In this document: piece after piece, positions 7,375-14,298 of the stretch
Position numbering within the stretch: position 1 is the stretch's first letter
How the letters are laid out: the number at the start of each line of letters is the position of its first letter
Source of the DNA: SIG455 sp045659025
GTDB taxonomy: Bacteria; Bacillota; Clostridia; UMGS1810
DNA length: 17,527 bases
Assembly (NCBI GenBank): GCA_045659025.1
Contig: JAZOWA010000048.1
Location: 1-17,527 of the forward strand
Direction of reading: 5' to 3'
The notes under the pieces: generated by a model
The model's input: the letters and a program-made list of their open reading frames with translations, nothing else
Databases searched by the model: none
Told to the model about the DNA's origin: nothing
Position numbers and translations under genes: made by a program

Positions 7375-8466
7375 TTATTCTGAGCGGATGTCTCTTGCTT
7401 TTGCTCTTGGGATAATGCCAAGGTCTTCCTGTATGAAGCGGAGTCTCATGAGTTGCTCTTTCATGCCTTCAACGTCGAGACGACCAGTATTGTGTGAATG
7501 ATAGTCCTCAATCTTTGACATGTCTTCGTTTCCTTCTGTGAAGAATTTATCGTAGTTGAGGTCACGGTTATCGCAAGGGATGCGGTAGTAGTTACCCATA
7601 TCGATTGCTTTTGCCATTTCTTCACGTGTCACAAGAGTTTCATAAAGTTTCTCACCGTGACGGGTACCGATAACCTTAACTTCTGTTTCACCGTAAACGG
7701 GATCCATCTTGCTGTAGATCTGCTTAAGCGCTTCAGCAAGAACTTCAAGAGTTGCAGCAGGTGCTTTCTGAACGAAGAGGTCTCCGTTGTGACCGTGTGT
7801 GAATGCATAGATTACAAGATCAACCGCATCATCAAGTGTCATCATGAAACGAGTCATGTTAGGGTCAGTGATGGTGATTGGTTTTCCCGCCATTATCTGC
7901 TCAACCCACAATGGAATTACTGAACCGCGTGATGCCATTACGTTTCCGTAGCGTGTGCAGCAGATTGTAGTTGCAGCACCTTCGCCAAGTTCACGTCCCT
8001 TTGCAATAGCAACTTTCTCCATAAGTGCTTTTGATATGCCCATCGCATTGATAGGATATGCTGCTTTATCAGTAGACAGTACTACTACATTCTTTACACC
8101 ATGCTCTATTGCTGAGAGAAGGACATTATTGGTTCCAACTACATTGGTCATAGTAGCCTCCATAGGGAAGAATTCACATGAAGGTACCTGTTTTAGAGCT
8201 GCAGCAGCAAATACATAGTCAACACCGCGCATTGCAACATCAACAGACTCTCTGTTACGGACATTACCTATATAGAATTTAACCTTTGAAGCTACTTCAG
8301 GATATGCAGACTGAAGATGATGTCTCATATCATCCTGTTTCTTTTCATCTCTAGAAAATATACGAATCTCTTTGATATCAGACTCCAAAAAACGGCGCAA
8401 TACTGCATTACCGAAACTTCCTGTTCCTCCTGTAATAAGGAGAATCTTATCCTTGAAAATAGACAT
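7375..8466 (-). CDS. capE: CapE/FnlA-type UDP-GlcNAc 4,6-dehydratase/5-epimerase
   Basis: A 363-residue soluble SDR. The NADP motif GGTGSFG is at residues 13-19 and SRDEKKQDDMR at about 38-48. The core STDKAAYPINAMGISK is at 131-146, with Met142 in place of the usual Tyr and Lys146. TRYGNVMASRGSV and HGEKLYE blocks follow; all are hallmarks of CapE-like inverting dehydratases. It begins the UDP-L-FucNAc branch from UDP-GlcNAc. The C-terminal part (NRDLNYDKFF onwards) also fits the family. It is separated from wzz by 53 bases that contain a small perfect hairpin, and is followed almost immediately by capF. Confidence 0.9.
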   Translation of the reverse strand: MSIFKDKILLITGGTGSFGNAVLRRFLESDIKEIRIFSRDEKKQDDMRHHLQSAYPEVASKVKFYIGNVRNRESVDVAMRGVDYVFAAAALKQVPSCEFFPMEATMTNVVGTNNVLLSAIEHGVKNVVVLSTDKAAYPINAMGISKALMEKVAIAKGRELGEGAATTICCTRYGNVMASRGSVIPLWVEQIMAGKPITITDPNMTRFMMTLDDAVDLVIYAFTHGHNGDLFVQKAPAATLEVLAEALKQIYSKMDPVYGETEVKVIGTRHGEKLYETLVTREEMAKAIDMGNYYRIPCDNRDLNYDKFFTEGNEDMSKIEDYHSHNTGRLDVEGMKEQLMRLRFIQEDLGIIPRAKARDIRSE

Positions 8467-8490
8467 AGTGAATTTGATTTACTGTTTACT

Positions 8491-8505
8491 GGTCTGCCAC
8501 AGACC
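8491..8505. other. Small perfect hairpin between the chain-length gene and capE
   Basis: GGTCTG and CAGACC form a six-base stem with a three-base loop in the 53-base spacer. No U-run follows on the minus strand. It may be an mRNA processing or stability element separating the export genes from the sugar genes; functional evidence is absent. Confidence 0.35.
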
Positions 8506-8519
8506 TATTATGTTATTAA

Positions 8520-9665
8520 TTATTTTTCTTCTTCTACCGGTACTTCCCATTTGATTGGAAGGTTGATTCCTTGGCCTACGAGCCAGTCAAGTCCTAGGAC
8601 GATACCACAGCCGAGGATACCGCCGAGGAAAGTCCAGATGAAGAGGATTTTGGCTCTTTGAGGTTTGGCTTTTTTATAAGGAACTACTACTGGTTTGACA
8701 GCTGTAAGAACGGGGGTGTCCTCTTTTACTTGGATGTCTGCCTGAAGGAGCTGTTTGGCTATCTCAGTGTACATAGCATTAGCCATATTGTACTCAGATG
8801 TAAGGCGCTCAAGTTCAGTGCGAGCTTTAGCTGATGAGATGACACGGTTTGCATCCTGGAATGTTGCAAGTGCGAGCTGCTTCTCTTCGTATTCTGCTTT
8901 CTTCTCATCGTAGCGGCTCTGGATAAATTCCATCTGTGCTTTGGCCTTGTCAATCTTGAATTCGGTAACATATTTACCGAGAAGGTCAAATGTCAGCTGG
9001 CATAGCTGTGCTGCAGCAAGAGCTTCACCCATGTTTGTAGTGATGGTAATATAACCTTTTTTCTCCTCAAGAGTCATTGAGACTGCTTCACCAAGTGCCT
9101 TAGCGCAGTTAAATTCATCCTTTGTGTAATACTTAAGGGTATTCTCTGAAGGAACTGTCACGGAAGTAGTATCTTCTCCTCTAATAGCATTTAAAATCAC
9201 AAATGGAAGACCTATGGTGTACTTCTTAACTATACCCAATACGCTTGGTTTGTTATACTCAGGATTAGTATAGTAGTCGATAAGTGTAATAGGCTCTTCC
9301 CACTCTTCAAATTTCACCTTTGAGTACATCAGGTCTTTTTTAAAGTCTATGTTCTCAAGAATCTGAGGATACATATTTGGAGAGAGACTCTCTGCTGATG
9401 ACATATCACCGAGGTTAATGCCGGCCATAGCTGCCAGTGATGATAGTCCGCCTGATGCACCTTTTTTTGCAGTTTGGGGAACGAATGTTACACTTGATGT
9501 GTATACTTTAGGTGAGAAGAGTGCTACGAATACGCCTAGGACCATAAAGCATCCGGTCACGATAAGGATAAGTTTTCTTTTATCCCAGAGTCTCTTTACT
9601 ATCGCCAGGATATCTATCTCCTGCTCCTCTTCGTATTGATTAATATTTTGATTTTGTTCGTTCAT
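8520..9665 (-). CDS. Polysaccharide chain-length determinant (Wzz family)
   Basis: A 381-residue inner-membrane protein with Wzz topology. After a cytoplasmic N-terminus (EIDILAIVKRLWDKRK) there is TM1 at about residues 31-51. A large periplasmic region follows with long helical/coiled segments (about 230-310), then the PxxPxxP-like linker near KAKPQRAK and TM2 at about 340-363. There is a short C-terminal tail with no Walker motifs, so it lacks the fused tyrosine kinase of Wzc proteins. It should control capsule chain length and work with the export protein encoded directly upstream. A 135-bp spacer carrying a palindromic repeat separates the two genes. Confidence 0.88.
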   Translation of the reverse strand: MNEQNQNINQYEEEQEIDILAIVKRLWDKRKLILIVTGCFMVLGVFVALFSPKVYTSSVTFVPQTAKKGASGGLSSLAAMAGINLGDMSSAESLSPNMYPQILENIDFKKDLMYSKVKFEEWEEPITLIDYYTNPEYNKPSVLGIVKKYTIGLPFVILNAIRGEDTTSVTVPSENTLKYYTKDEFNCAKALGEAVSMTLEEKKGYITITTNMGEALAAAQLCQLTFDLLGKYVTEFKIDKAKAQMEFIQSRYDEKKAEYEEKQLALATFQDANRVISSAKARTELERLTSEYNMANAMYTEIAKQLLQADIQVKEDTPVLTAVKPVVVPYKKAKPQRAKILFIWTFLGGILGCGIVLGLDWLVGQGINLPIKWEVPVEEEK

Positions 9666-9699
9666 AGTTATATTATTTATTAAGGATAAAGGAAAATTT

Positions 9700-9794
9700 A
9701 ATGAGAAAATTCAAGGCTTGCGAAAGCGAACAAACCGGAGTTTACTCCTGTAAATGAGGATTTGTGAGCTGAGCGTAACGCAGAATTTTCCATT
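9700..9794. repeat. Intergenic palindromic repeat element, copy 1 (between export and chain-length genes)
   Basis: Ends form an inverted repeat (9700-9712 with 9783-9794, one extra base in the left arm). The interior contains TAAATGAGGATTT (9751-9763) and GAGCGTAACGCAGAATTTT (9771-9789), which recur almost exactly in copy 2 at 12172-12241. Copy 1 additionally holds a TTTAC/GTAAA hairpin. There is no coding potential. Confidence 0.6.
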
Positions 9795-9800
9795 AACATT

Positions 9801-12140
9801 TTACTTTAATGCGTTGATCATCGACACCACCATCGCCGCCACCGAGGCAGTAGACGATGCGATAGACATAATCTCAGCAGCTGATACTCGTTTCATTTGC
9901 TCCACATCTTTGACTGGTACGATAATTTCACATCCTGGCTCTACTTTGAAGGCTGAAGTACCTTTGCGGGATACTTTACCATTCATATATACGATATATG
10001 TAGATTTTTTGATGGATGCTTTGGTATAACCACCGGCCATATTGATATAATCTTTAGGGCTTAATGATGGATCGTATGTAACCACATTGGTATAAAGCAC
10101 TCCACCTGAGATTTTTACAGTATTGTTCATTTTAGGGATATTGACAATATCACCCTCTTGAAGAACAACATCAGCATAAGATCCAGGATTGTCAATTGCA
10201 GCCTTAAGGTCAATACCAACATTGTATCTCTCATCTCTATTGACCTCGTCGATCATAGTGCTGTCCACATCTGCTTGTTTGAGGGCCATCTTTCGTGCAG
10301 TCAATGCCCTCTGATACTCTGCATCTGTAAGTCTTCTCTGGATAGTGGCACCCTGGACATAAGCATCACGGTTTACCCCACCAGCTCTCTTGATCACGTC
10401 TGAGATTCTCACTACGTTTTTTTCCACAACATAAGTTCCTGGGAAATTAACTTCGCCTGCTACAGTTACAGTCTGCTGTTTCTTGTAGTTAGGTGCTACC
10501 CTTACGAATACCATGTCATATGGAGCAAGTTTGAAATCCACATCCTGAGGATTTTCGAGGAGATTGAAATTATATACAGTAGAGATGGTGTCACTTGACT
10601 CCATCTCACCATCGTTTACATTACGGCGGGCCACATCGATATTTGATCTGGCTGCACCTACAGTAAATCCGCCTGACATCAGAATGACATCACCGAGTGT
10701 AATGCCTGGTCTGTATACGAAAATATTTGGAGCGTTGAGCTCTCCATAAGTATAGACAAGTGTTCTCTTCTCAAGTTCGTGCTGAGCGAAGATTCTGATA
10801 GAATCATCAGGCATAAGCATCACCTCTTCTGTGCCGTTAAGAACATTTTTGACACTGAAGTGAAGTGCTATGGTATCTCTCTTATCATTGAATCTCTGGA
10901 TATAACCTCTATCCTCATACACATCATCCTTTACACCGCCGGCTGCTGCTATAAGCTGTTGGAGGGTTTGAAGGGTATCAGAGATAGCGTAAGTACCTTG
11001 ATGCCATACAGAGCCTTCGATAAATACACTGTTCTTGTTGTCTACGATGTTTGACGCTACACTTACCTTATCACCATCCTGAAGTTTGAACGATGCGAAG
11101 TCTTTTCTTACGACATCAAAGCTCTCAGTTCTCTCACCCTTTATACGGACTACGTGAACTTTCTGATCATTGGCATCACTAAGGAAACCGCCGGCATAAC
11201 CAAGGACAGTAGCGATAGTCTCATTATCCTTGATTTCATAGATCATAGGTCTTTTGATCTTGCCTTCAATAGTTACTAGATTTGTATAAGGGTTTACTTT
11301 GATAAGGTCGTTGTCTTCAAGTCTGATATTGGCAGAGAAATCGCCGTCCACTACAAACTTATAGATATCGAATGTCTTGTAGAGTTTGTTGTTTCTATAG
11401 ATTCTAACATCCCTTACTGAACCGATATCTGTAGGTCCACCTGAAAGATACAGGGCAGAAAATACTGTCGAAAGGGATGGAAGTGTATATGTGCCCGGAC
11501 GCTCTACATCACCCACCACATTAACTGTGAATGAACGGATACGGCCAAGTGAGAGTCTTAGGAATGTGGTAGGATTATCGCCACCTATACCTGAATATAT
11601 CCTTGACAACTGGTTTTTGAGCAGTTTCTCTGCCTGAGCAATAGTCTGGCCTGTAAGATACAGAGGCCCAAGATCAGGAATAGTGATACTTCCTTCAGGA
11701 GAGATAGTCTGTGAGATGTTCATATACACAGCTCCCCATATATCGATTACGATTTCGTCACCTGCGGCTAATTTGTAATCAGCCGGAGTGGGCATGTTGT
11801 AACTTGGCACGAAGTTCAAGTCAGGTGATTTGAAGATGTCATGACCATAGATACCGCTACCTTTTTTCACCTCTACGTTTGCACTCCCTTCGGGTACGTT
11901 TTCCACAGCTGCTGCCACTTCATTGGTGGTAACAGTTCTTGATACTTCAGGTACTACCTGTGCGTTTGAAGATGTACCGCCACCCTGCTGTTTGCTGATC
12001 ATCGCATTGATCTGGCTATCGGTATACCCTTTAGATCTCGCTATGCTTTTCGCCATCTCAATCTCTGCTGCTGTCTGTGCGGAGAGCGAAAGTGACAGGA
12101 GCAAAGCTCCAATAGTAATCGCTAATGTTCTTAATTTCAT
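9801..12140 (-). CDS. Wza-like polysaccharide export protein with six SLBB-type units
   Basis: From the ATG at 12140 the protein has 779 residues and a signal peptide ending near SLSLSAQ (residues 15-22). The Poly_export domain is at about 118-205 (DYKLAAGDEIVIDIWG, then PEGSITIPDLGPLYLTG). Six SLBB-like units follow, each ending in Gly-Gly, at about 208-235, 290-318, 373-402, 463-491, 559-588 and 676-704. A hydrophobic segment sits at the extreme C-terminus (about 757-777). E. coli Wza is about half this length with fewer SLBB units; the long form is common in Bacteroidetes. It should form the periplasmic/outer-membrane export channel. No lipobox is seen, unlike Wza. An in-frame ATG at 12164 exists, but it would place eight extra residues before the signal peptide. 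Confidence 0.9.
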   Translation of the reverse strand: MKLRTLAITIGALLLSLSLSAQTAAEIEMAKSIARSKGYTDSQINAMISKQQGGGTSSNAQVVPEVSRTVTTNEVAAAVENVPEGSANVEVKKGSGIYGHDIFKSPDLNFVPSYNMPTPADYKLAAGDEIVIDIWGAVYMNISQTISPEGSITIPDLGPLYLTGQTIAQAEKLLKNQLSRIYSGIGGDNPTTFLRLSLGRIRSFTVNVVGDVERPGTYTLPSLSTVFSALYLSGGPTDIGSVRDVRIYRNNKLYKTFDIYKFVVDGDFSANIRLEDNDLIKVNPYTNLVTIEGKIKRPMIYEIKDNETIATVLGYAGGFLSDANDQKVHVVRIKGERTESFDVVRKDFASFKLQDGDKVSVASNIVDNKNSVFIEGSVWHQGTYAISDTLQTLQQLIAAAGGVKDDVYEDRGYIQRFNDKRDTIALHFSVKNVLNGTEEVMLMPDDSIRIFAQHELEKRTLVYTYGELNAPNIFVYRPGITLGDVILMSGGFTVGAARSNIDVARRNVNDGEMESSDTISTVYNFNLLENPQDVDFKLAPYDMVFVRVAPNYKKQQTVTVAGEVNFPGTYVVEKNVVRISDVIKRAGGVNRDAYVQGATIQRRLTDAEYQRALTARKMALKQADVDSTMIDEVNRDERYNVGIDLKAAIDNPGSYADVVLQEGDIVNIPKMNNTVKISGGVLYTNVVTYDPSLSPKDYINMAGGYTKASIKKSTYIVYMNGKVSRKGTSAFKVEPGCEIIVPVKDVEQMKRVSAAEIMSIASSTASVAAMVVSMINALK

Positions 12141-12171
12141 ATTTAATATTTTAGTATTTACCAATTCTATA

Positions 12172-12241
12172 AAATGATGATTTTAAATGAGGATTTTCGA
12201 ATCGAGTGTAACGCAGAATTTACCATTTAAAATTATCATTT
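12172..12241. repeat. Intergenic palindromic repeat element, copy 2 (upstream of the export gene)
   Basis: The 18-base arms 12172-12189 and 12224-12241 are inverted repeats with one mismatch and a 34-base interior. TAAATGAGGATTT (12184-12196) and GAGTGTAACGCAGAATTT (12204-12221) match copy 1 at 9751-9789. The element fills the gap between the small helical protein gene and the export gene. Confidence 0.65.
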
Positions 12242-12242
12242 A

Positions 12243-12584
12243 TTAATGCCAGCGGTTAAACTCCTTAATCACCTCCACCACCCTCTTCACCACATTGTCA
12301 ATATTATCCATAATCCTGATGGTACGGTTCATTTTGGCAACATTCATCCTGACAGTTTTGGAGTGAATTGACAGTGCCTGCGCTGCATTTCTAAGCTGGG
12401 AGATAAGCTCCTGCTCATTCTGTGCGATGAGTGCCCTCTCAGCATCACGCAATTCGTGGATGGCATTCTCCAGAATAGCCACATCTTCGTAAGAGCTCCT
12501 CTTTACGAATCTCTCTTTGTCGAGGTCTGCCAATGCTTTTCTGATCTCTTTCAGAGTCCACTCTCTATCTGCTGTAGGTATCAT
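12243..12584 (-). CDS. Small helical protein of unknown function in the capsule operon
   Basis: I do not recognise this 113-residue protein. It is charged and almost wholly helical, with no signal peptide or membrane segment, so it is probably cytoplasmic. Heptad-like stretches (EDVAILENAIHELRDAERAL, then MNRTIRIMDNIDNVVKRVVE) suggest a coiled coil or helical bundle. Its ATG overlaps the lipoprotein stop (ATGA), so the two are likely translationally coupled. It sits between upxY and the export gene, where B. fragilis loci carry upxZ (inhibitor of competing UpxY proteins). It is shorter than I would expect for UpxZ and I see no clear resemblance, but a highly diverged relative cannot be excluded. 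Confidence 0.7.
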   Translation of the reverse strand: MIPTADREWTLKEIRKALADLDKERFVKRSSYEDVAILENAIHELRDAERALIAQNEQELISQLRNAAQALSIHSKTVRMNVAKMNRTIRIMDNIDNVVKRVVEVIKEFNRWH

Positions 12585-13489
12585 AGTTTGCTTAATTCCA
12601 ATAATAGGGTGTTAATAGTCTGGAAGTCTTCAAATATCTCCTTGTCCTGATCCTCTTCTTCCAGTTCCAGCAATAATTTGTGATGTCCGTTTTTGACCGA
12701 TCTGAGTGCAGATATCGCATTATTTCTTATCTGCTTTACCGAACTCATCTTCTCTACAAGTGCCACATACTTCCTGTCGTGGGCTATTTGTGGATGGTAA
12801 CCACCTTGAGACATCGCAAATATGTAAGCTTTGTAGTTCGCCTCAAGCCCTGCAGATTCGTTGTCAATGAGTTCGACAAGTGTTTTGCTTTTAAGTATTG
12901 ATGTCAGACTGTCTGTACATTCTGCTACTAAAGTGTCGCCATATGCCACAAACTCTTTCACATATTTTGTCTGACGGAATTTGTTTATATTCTCTGCCAA
13001 ATAGCCGAATGTCTTCCCTGCCGCTTTTGCCACACCTGTAGGGATCTCATTACCGAAAAGATCGTTAGATTCAATTATCAGTGAATCCACCCCTCTTCCC
13101 AAACTTCTGAACTCCCGTCCTACCCCTCTCCATCTCTCTTCATTGGCGATGCTTCTGAGTGCCCTGAAATAACTGTTCAGTATCCCGACATAAACATCTG
13201 CTTTCTCTGCCCTCTTCTTATCCTCTATTGAACTCTCCGCAAGGGCCTGAATCTCTTGAAATCTTGCCTCCGGCGAGGAGAGTGATGCCGCGTAGAAAAG
13301 TCCCCTTTCAAGCCTGACCTCCCCCAAAGTGGAAAAGATTGCACTTGGTGCCGATACCACCGAATCTGCATTGAGAGCCAGATTTTCTATTCTGCCAAGC
13401 TGGGTCTCCGATAACACCGAACAGGATTCCAGACCTGTCATCAGTGCCATCACTACCGCCGCTATAAGACTAACTCTCTTCCGATTCAT
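12581..13489 (-). CDS. Predicted lipoprotein of unknown function, helical, capsule-operon associated
   Basis: A 302-residue protein with a lipoprotein signal: positively charged MNRKR, a hydrophobic core, and lipobox LESC with Cys23. The mature part is predicted mostly helical and charged, with an acidic C-terminal stretch (LELEEEDQDKEIFEDF), and shows no enzyme motif I know. Residues after the cysteine (SVLSETQ) do not form the acidic export signal used by surface lipoproteins of Bacteroidetes, so periplasmic-side anchoring is more likely. The start overlaps the end of upxY by 20 bases, and its stop overlaps the next start. The location suggests an accessory role in capsule export or its control. 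That role is inferred from position only. Confidence 0.72.
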   Translation of the reverse strand: MNRKRVSLIAAVVMALMTGLESCSVLSETQLGRIENLALNADSVVSAPSAIFSTLGEVRLERGLFYAASLSSPEARFQEIQALAESSIEDKKRAEKADVYVGILNSYFRALRSIANEERWRGVGREFRSLGRGVDSLIIESNDLFGNEIPTGVAKAAGKTFGYLAENINKFRQTKYVKEFVAYGDTLVAECTDSLTSILKSKTLVELIDNESAGLEANYKAYIFAMSQGGYHPQIAHDRKYVALVEKMSSVKQIRNNAISALRSVKNGHHKLLLELEEEDQDKEIFEDFQTINTLLLELSKL

Positions 13490-14039
13490 CGATTTTCTCT
13501 ACGCTTGCACTTGGAAGTGCTGGTGTAGCCACCGCTACAAGTCCCAGAATCTTCACCACTACCCTCTTCTCGTGTCTTCCCGATGTTCTCATGTAGACAC
13601 CTTCAAGTCCTTTGAACGGACCTTCGAGGACTCTCACCCTGTCTCCCACCTTAAGATCGATGAAATCGGGGTCGAGATATTTGATCTTCTCTGTCTCCTG
13701 GGATGTTATCGCTATAAAGTTCTCCATCTGACTGTCAGGGACATATTGAGGTCTCTTCTGTCCATCTGCATCCACCCCCATCACATATCTGAGGTAAGGA
13801 ATGTCGTGGGTCTTTATATCCTTTATCTTTTTGAGGTTTAAATAGACGAATATGTAATTGTGCAGCGCCGCCTCCACTTTCCAGACCAAGCGCCCTTTGA
13901 CGCTCTTTCTTACCCTCTTCAGAGGAACATAAGTCTTGATTCCCTGCTCCTCCAACTGCTCCTGTGCTGCAAGTTCCCTCTGGTAGGTAACCCTCAATAC
14001 ATACCATGCAAACTTCTCTTTTCTACCTGTTTCGTTCAT
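13470..14039 (-). CDS. UpxY-type transcription antiterminator (NusG/RfaH family)
   Basis: A 189-residue NusG paralogue. The NGN domain spans about residues 10-113 (WYVLRVTYQRELAAQEQLEEQG, then YVPLKRVRKSV and HNYIFVYL). A KOW motif follows at about 129-160 (LKVGDRVRVLEGPFKGLEGVYM). In Bacteroides fragilis each capsule locus starts with such a UpxY protein. It binds the leader RNA/polymerase of its own operon and prevents early termination. This is the first gene of the operon here, about 127 nt after a predicted start of transcription, with a leader rich in hairpins. No invertible-promoter repeats were seen around it. Length is typical of the UpxY group. Confidence 0.9.
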   Translation of the reverse strand: MNETGRKEKFAWYVLRVTYQRELAAQEQLEEQGIKTYVPLKRVRKSVKGRLVWKVEAALHNYIFVYLNLKKIKDIKTHDIPYLRYVMGVDADGQKRPQYVPDSQMENFIAITSQETEKIKYLDPDFIDLKVGDRVRVLEGPFKGLEGVYMRTSGRHEKRVVVKILGLVAVATPALPSASVEKIDESEES

Positions 14040-14061
14040 ATCAAGGCGTATTTTGGGGACA

Positions 14062-14091
14062 TTGAAAGCGAGATAATGTACTCATTTTCAA
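14062..14091 (-). promoter_or_regulatory. Leader hairpin upstream of upxY
   Basis: TTGAAA (14062-14067) and TTTCAA (14086-14091) form a stem. After one mismatch and a wobble pair, GAG/CTC continues it, leaving an eight-base loop. It ends 22 bases before the upxY ATG, in the untranslated leader where UpxY-type proteins act. It is a candidate pause/antitermination or translation-control structure. Confidence 0.45.
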
Positions 14092-14132
14092 TCATTTACA
14101 CCCTCTTAGCGGGGAATTTTGGGCCGGACTTG

Positions 14133-14169
14133 ATGTTTATCTCACACACTTAAGGCATGCTATAAACAT
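14133..14169. promoter_or_regulatory. Inverted repeat at the predicted start of the upxY transcript
   Basis: ATGTTTAT (14133-14140) and ATAAACAT (14162-14169) are a perfect eight-base inverted repeat 21 bases apart. It overlaps the predicted transcription start and lies just downstream of the -7 box. It could be a repressor site or a 5'-end hairpin in the mRNA. Confidence 0.4.
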
Positions 14170-14172
14170 TTA

Positions 14173-14203
14173 CAAAGATACTAATAAAATCTTTAATGCC
14201 AAC
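14173..14203 (-). promoter_or_regulatory. Predicted promoter of the capsule operon (upxY)
   Basis: On the minus strand TATCTTTG (14180-14173) fits the Bacteroidetes -7 consensus TAnnTTTG exactly. A partial -33 box GTTG lies 19 bases upstream (three of four matches to TTTG). Transcription would start near 14167, giving a leader of roughly 127 nt. Confidence 0.5.
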
Positions 14204-14240
14204 TAATATTTAACAAATAATTTTGTGACAACTAATATTT
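14200..14240. repeat. Pair of 12-bp direct repeats in the divergent promoter region
   Basis: CAACTAATATTT occurs at 14200-14211 and again at 14229-14240, 29 bases apart start to start (close to three helical turns). The pair lies between the divergent upxY and proline dehydrogenase starts, upstream of both predicted promoters, and suits a tandem activator or repressor site. Confidence 0.45.
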
Positions 14241-14248
14241 TAGAATAT

Positions 14249-14280
14249 GTTGTAAAACTTCACTTTTTTATGTATTATTG
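14249..14280 (+). promoter_or_regulatory. Possible promoter of the proline dehydrogenase gene
   Basis: GTTG (14249-14252), a 20-base spacer and TATTATTG (14273-14280, one mismatch to TAnnTTTG) are placed so that transcription would start about 10 bases before the ATG at 14299. A second, perfect TAATTTTG at 14218-14225 lacks a matching -33 box. Confidence 0.3.
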
Positions 14281-14298
14281 TAACAAAATATAAGAGAT

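Noticed and set aside
13329..13841. 170-codon plus-strand frame opposite upxY and the lipoprotein gene
   Set aside because: It spans the junction of two supported minus-strand genes and encodes low-complexity Cys/His/Leu-rich sequence without motifs.
14040..14298. Invertible capsule promoter flanked by recombinase repeats
   Set aside because: Only an 8-base inverted repeat was found, and it lies downstream of the predicted -7 box without enclosing the promoter. No recombinase gene is nearby.
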